Positions 59,487 through 64,000 of a stretch of 64,000 nucleotides of DNA are shown here, one piece after another. Source of the DNA: Apteryx mantelli (Eukaryota; Chordata; Aves; Apterygiformes; Apterygidae); NCBI RefSeq assembly GCF_036417845.1, contig NC_089981.1, positions 63,887,268-63,951,267 on the forward strand. Direction: 5' to 3'. The notes below the pieces were generated by a model. It was not told the DNA's origin. It ran no database searches and saw nothing but the letters and a program-made list of their open reading frames with translations. A program made the position numbers and the translations under genes. Each line of letters begins with the position of its first letter. The first letter of the stretch is position 1.

Positions 59487-62400
59487 ATGGTGAGTCGGGG
59501 CTGCGGCCGGGACTGGGGCCGGGGGGGCCGGAGCCTCCGCCGCGGCTCCCCGCTCACGGCGGCTGCGTCTCCTTTCAGGGGAAGCAGAAGAAGGCGCGGA
59601 AGTACGCGGTGGTGAAGCGCATGATCAGCCTCCGGGACCAGCGCATGTGAGTGTCGCGGGCGGGCGCGGGGCCGGGCCGGGGCGTCCCGGTGTCCCGCGG
59701 GGGCGGGGGGGGGGGGGCAGGCCTCTCCGCACCGCTCGGCTCCCTGCCCCGGCGTCGCCCCCAGGAGTGCCTGTGCTTCCTTGCAGCAACCCGAAGGACC
59801 GCGCGAAAGCCCCAGTGAAGAAGAAGGAGGATCCCAGCGCCATCAAGGAGCGGGAAGTGTAAGTGCCCGGGCCGGCTGTGGGGCCGGGGCGGGGGGGAGA
59901 GCCCCGCCGCGGATTGTGATTAAGAGCATTTCCGAGCAAACCTGCCGGAGCTGTTCTGAAGACGTGGTTGACACAGAGCAGGAAATGCTGCCCTAAGCCA
60001 AGGGAGCGGGCTCAGGAGGCAGCGGGAGGCCTGGTGAGTTGCTCTTCTAAGGTGCCTTGGATTGTGTGCCCTTGTTAACCTTCTTTCAATCTGCGCACCT
60101 GGTAGAAACTGATATGTTGTCAATCGCCATTAACTGATATGAATTCTTTGTCTTTTCTAACAGCCCCCAGCATCCCTCGTGTTTGTTCTTCCAATATAAT
60201 ACGCAGTTGGGCCCTCCTTATCACATCCTGGTTGATACTAACTTCATCAACTTCTCCATCAAAGCCAAGCTGGACCTAGTGCAGTCAATGATGGACTGCC
60301 TCTATGCCAAATGTGAGTATCTGCATCACTTGCAGCTTCTTCTGGACCATGTAGTGCTGCAGATCTTTGCTAATCACAGAGCTCACTTCTTTTGTCCCTT
60401 GTTAGCCCTAAAGCTGTCTCTGGTTTCAGTCAAACAACAGTCTTAAATACTAATCTCACAAAGTTAAAACTTTAATAACTTGAAAATCTAAACGTATCAT
60501 TGCATGCTCAACTACTCTGTCATTTTGCATTTAGTCACTTTGCATCCTTATCAGTTCTTAAAAGTTTAAAATTGTAACCAATATGGTATAGAATTTTGTG
60601 ACAGATAACTACCCTTGGGCATGTGAGCAATACTGTAGAGGTCTCTAAAGAGATGCTAATACAGGTTTTTAATGCTTTTCACATATAGGTATTCCATGTA
60701 TCACAGATTGTGTTATGGCTGAAATTGAGAAGTTAGGACAGAGGTATCGTGTGGCATTAAGGTAGGTGCAGGGTGTTCCTCTCTTCCTCTCTTTTTGTAG
60801 AGGTTACTATTTTAGTATGAAGAAGTGAAAAGGGCTTTTCTGTGACAGTGCTTTCACACTAGAGGGTTTTTAGGTTGTTCCAGAGTCCCTAACTTGCTTT
60901 TTTCCCTGGCTGTATGAAATCAGTATTAAGGCCTAAGTTTGAGACAGTTTTTCAAAACTAAATGCTAGGTAAAAGTGCGTAACATGAATATGTAAATCTT
61001 TTTTTTTTTTTCCTATGCCTTTCAAAGTAACACTTTCCTGCAGTCTCTCCAAAGAAGGCTTTTTTTTTTTCTTTTTAAAGATAACTTACAAAATTAAAGA
61101 AAGTCTTCTGGAACCTTTCATTTATGCCTCATGTTATTCCTGCAGTAGTATGCAACATCTACTGATAATCTAGAACCAGATTATTCTGTGATCTTTAGAA
61201 AACTAGTCCAATGCAGTTTGTGCTCTCCTGGTGTACCAGTCACATGTATTCTTCTTTACTTTTTACTCTGACCTGTTGTGTGGTATAGTATCAAAGTGCA
61301 GCTCCTGAGTAGTTTTCATGTTCCACTTCAGAGAGGAAGTGGAGCATCCCTGTATGTACAGTCTGAAAGATCAGGTACTAGAAGATATTCTAGATCTCAC
61401 CATGGATAACTTGTTTCAAATGACTTTTCTCTGTTAGGCAAGAGCCTAACATTGTGGGGATCTTGAACCCAGCTAACAAGAAATACATAACTCCTACCTA
61501 ATAATTAGCCAGACAATTTGCATTCTTTTTTTTTTGTTGTTGTTGTTGTTCATTTCAATTGACCAGGGTGTACCATTTGCTCATCGCTTAAGCACTTGTC
61601 TTGAGGATTGCATGCTGTATATCTAAAAGGGGTGTTCCTGTTCCTCCATACTATATTATTATACACCTCTACTGGTCTGATTGCTGTGATGCTGCCTTAT
61701 CTGTCCCTACAGAATTGCCAAAGACCCTCGATTTGAACGCCTGCCATGTATGCACAAAGGGACCTATGCAGATGACTGCTTGGTACAGAGAGTCACTCAG
61801 GTACTTCTGTTTCTGATGATTCCCATGCTGTGCTAACACACTAAAGGTTGCTGAACCCTCCTAGCTACTGATGACTTAAAAATTTCCTGCAAAGAAATGG
61901 TAAAATCTAGTTAAGGGGCAGTTTCAGTCCCTAGTGTAACCTAGGAGGGCACAGTCTTGTTGTATTAGAGAGTATCAAAGAGCATCTAGGGCGGGAACGG
62001 TGGCAGTTGGGAGGGCTGGACAGCCTTTGGATGTTTCTTGGATTCTTTTGATGAGCAGAAGGATGTTTCTAATCTGCTGTGGAATTCTGTACCTGGCATT
62101 CTAGCCTGGTAGCGTCTCACGAAGGACTTGTACCCTCTGGTGTAACATGAGCTAAGTGAATAGAAGCTTTTGCTCAGCTTTGTCTGCTTTATGCTGATTC
62201 ACTAGTGTTGAATCTGACTTGCCTCTTTTTTGCAGCACAAATGTTACATAGTGGCCACAGTGGATAAAGAGCTCAAGCGGAGAATACGAAAAATCCCAGG
62301 AGTGCCTATAATGTATATTTCCAGGCACAGGTAAGGGACCTCTCACGGGAGGAAACATTGCCTGGTAGAATCGTTGTTGGATAGGACTTTACTGCCATCT

Positions 62401-63514
62401 TGTTTGAGCTTTCTCTCTTGCGTTTTCTATAGCACACAATGCTGTAAAGGGTCTAGTGTTTGCCTAAAGTAGAAATATGTTTGCTACTGGGAAAAGACTG
62501 ATTGCAGACCCATCTTTATTGCAGTCCCCATGTTTGCTTGCTTTTACTTGGAAAACTAGCTTCCTTGAGGTCAGTGTTTCCATGGATTAGTTTTGCTTAT
62601 CAGCCACGTCATCAGGATTATTAGGCAAATAGATTGTATAGGTTCCTGAGGAAAAGGTCTTGTTCTGTTCTATTGGGTAGCTTTTTGTACCCTCAGCTAA
62701 GAGACTGATTTTGCTTTTTAGCCAAAAATCAAACCAACTTGGAAGGATGGTGGTGTGTTTGTTACCTCCAGTATTTTCATATTTCTTCTACATGATGTAC
62801 AACCTAGAAGTTTTACCTTGCAAAGTAACTATGTCAAACTGTTTCACAGTTTGGTAGATGTGGAGAGAAATCAGGATGTGGAGAGAAAAGGGAAAAAGTC
62901 TTCAGATGGGATGAGGGAGATACTGGAAGGGAGGCAGCTGTGCTAACAGTGGAGAGCAAAAGTCTAGTAATTTGTAGGCAGGGAGCAGTATGTCAGAAAC
63001 AAGGAAGTTGATTGCTATAAATATGCAAGGTCTTAACTGATCTGTAACTGGAATGTGGCTTAGAACATTTTTCTCTCAAAACATCTCTGCCCCTGTTTGT
63101 TGTGCCCATGAATCTATGTTGAATGGCTGAAGTTTTATTCTCCACCATGGTCTAGTACTAAAACTAAAGTCTTAACATTACTTCCTAAGTCAGATCTTAT
63201 GAAAATACCATATTTTCTTCTCTGGTGAGTTTCTAAGATGCCTGAGCCTTAGGGAGTTTGGTTTGAATGACAGTGATAACCTTATGAAGTCTTTTCACTT
63301 TTCTCAGAAGTAATACCTTTTTCTTCCTGGGGATCTGAGCTGCAGAGAGAAATGGAGCAAAACTTCTTGCTAGCAGTTCAGTTTGCCTGTTAGCTTCTTG
63401 CTGTTTGGGGAGGGAAGTAATATGGAGTAGGTTGTCTTCACAGGCATTCCCTCTTTCTGTTGCAGATACAATATTGAGAGGATGCCAGATGATTATGGAG
63501 CTCCTCGATTCTAG
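59487..63514 (+). CDS. FCF1: FCF1, PIN-domain endonuclease of the SSU processome (UTP24); 8 coding exons, 198 aa
   Basis: FCF1/UTP24 acts in the nucleolus in the small-subunit processome and cuts pre-rRNA near the 5' end of 18S rRNA. Exons: 59487-59489, 59579-59646, 59787-59858, 60164-60312, 60689-60761, 61713-61800, 62236-62330, 63466-63514 (stop TAG). All junctions are GT-AG, phases chain, and the total is 597 bases (199 codons with stop), the human length. The first coding exon is only the ATG, followed at once by GTGAGT. Residues 1-47 are basic ([16 protein letters not shown] and a VKKKED segment). The PIN domain follows, with catalytic-type acidic residues Asp72 (ILVDTNF), Asp142/Asp143 (GTYADDCL) and Asp161 (ATVDKEL), plus conserved [20 protein letters not shown] and the C-terminus [10 protein letters not shown]. 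Differences from human cluster at residues 24-37. All key residues are present, so the gene looks functional. Confidence 0.97.
59705..59717 (+). repeat. G13 run in FCF1 intron 2
   Basis: A run of 13 G within the CpG island, shortly after coding exon 2. It could form a G-quadruplex and is prone to sequencing length error. Confidence 0.85.
59859..63465 (+). other. FCF1: FCF1 introns 3-7; nothing else recognised
   Basis: The longer introns (60313-60688, 60762-61712, 61801-62235, 62331-63465) contain T-rich tracts (near 60999-61012 and 61058-61068) and a GTT run near 61534-61550. I see no LINE, LTR or confident snoRNA. One intron has TGATGA and CTGA boxes, but without the terminal stem of a C/D snoRNA. 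Confidence 0.5.
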
Positions 63515-63840
63515 CCTGTCCAGGCAAGCCATCAGTACCAGTATACGGGTCCTTCTGTTTCCAACTCTCCTGCTATCTTTTTTGCTGGGACCCTGCTCCT
63601 AGGACTATGGGTGACATTGGACTGACTTCATAGCCTTGATCTTCTAAGAAAAAGCCACTTGGAAGCTTCTGCTTTTATTCATCCTTTTTCTGACTGTCCT
63701 GAGAACCTGTATCTGGGAGAATGATATGAGAAAAGGGGGACTGCAGGGCAAAGCATGCCTGAATCCCTCTTCATGTTCATGTTGGGATCATTGGAAAAAG
63801 TCCTGTCAGCATCTTGAATTAAATATTGGCAATGGTCCAA
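63515..63840 (+). other. FCF1: FCF1 3' UTR with candidate poly(A) signal
   Basis: From the stop codon to about 20 bases past an ATTAAA hexamer (63818-63823), the commonest variant poly(A) signal. This gives a 3' UTR of about 325 bases. No AATAAA is seen before it. The end is predicted. Confidence 0.5.
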
Positions 63841-64000
63841 ATACAGCTGAGCATGGAATCACAAGTTTTGAAGTTTATTATCTCTACACCTGCAGCAGGA
63901 CAAGTATTCCTCTGGCAAACTCCCTCATGTCTGCCCCACAGGCAACCTGGAATCTATGTTCTGGAGAAGAACGGTCAAGTCTGCACCAGTTGGCATCCCT
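63841..64000. other. Right edge; no feature recognised
   Basis: 160 bases after the predicted FCF1 end. In human the next gene is YLPM1 on the same strand; nothing here reads as one of its exons. Confidence 0.4.

Larger units (their letters stand above)
58750..59750. promoter_or_regulatory. CpG island and shared bidirectional promoter of AREL1 and FCF1
   Basis: Base composition changes sharply to GC- and CpG-rich from about 58.75 kb and stays so into FCF1 intron 2. The two genes leave this island in opposite directions: FCF1 starts at 59487 (+), and the predicted AREL1 first exon ends at 59305 (-). Between them lies CCGGAAGTGACG (59399-59410), an ETS site overlapping a CRE-like half site, and TGACGTGAGG (59441-59450), a second CRE/ATF-like site. 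No TATA box is seen. Such ETS/CRE modules are common in divergent housekeeping promoters. Long open frames here on both strands (up to about 245 codons) are artefacts of few AT-rich stop codons. Confidence 0.85.

Noticed and set aside
61814-61880. Possible C/D-box snoRNA in FCF1 intron 6 (TGATGA and CTGA boxes)
   Set aside because: No terminal stem pairs around the boxes, and a second TGATGA follows the CTGA, so the box order is wrong.
1-64000. CRISPR array, operon or bacterial-type defence system
   Set aside because: The window is intron-containing vertebrate DNA; no regularly spaced direct repeats with unique spacers were seen.

Overview
The window is nuclear DNA from a bird. CR1 LINE copies, one with the typical 8-bp 3' tail repeat, point to Aves, and the genes are intron-rich vertebrate genes. 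I could not fix the species. Gene order is LTBP2 (minus), AREL1 (minus), FCF1 (plus), the same as on human chromosome 14q24.3, so this is a conserved block of synteny. All identifications come from reading translated exons against remembered family sequences; no search was run.

Layout. Positions 1-8410 are the 5' part of LTBP2 intron 1, and the first LTBP2 coding exon (signal peptide and basic N-terminus) is at 8411-8931 on the minus strand. The rest of LTBP2 lies beyond the left edge. From about 9.4 to 35.6 kb is intergenic DNA with no exon I recognise. It holds an ancient LINE fragment (about 10.5-10.9 kb), a clean solo LTR with TATA box, poly(A) signal and 5-bp target-site duplication (18647-19419), a SINE-like piece (22.0 kb) and a CR1 fragment (24.3-24.6 kb).

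AREL1, a HECT E3 ubiquitin ligase, occupies about 35.65-59.4 kb on the minus strand. I traced 18 coding exons with consensus splice sites. They join in frame to 824 codons, one more than the human protein as I recall it. FCF1, the PIN-domain nuclease of the small-subunit processome, starts at 59487 on the plus strand and ends at 63514. Its 8 coding exons join to 198 codons, the human length.

AREL1 and FCF1 are head to head and share a GC-rich CpG-island promoter at about 58.75-59.75 kb, with an ETS/CRE-type element between the two starts. AREL1 restrains apoptosis through ubiquitylation, and FCF1 cleaves pre-rRNA. The shared promoter suggests housekeeping expression of both. I found no CRISPR array, operon or tRNA gene and no new multi-gene system. 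The points most worth a second look are the solo LTR with its repeated U3 units, two related repeat copies flanking one AREL1 exon, a 31-base G run in an AREL1 intron, the AREL1 catalytic cysteine codon split by an intron, the AREL1 upstream mini-ORF with a weak start context, and the ATG-only first coding exon of FCF1.
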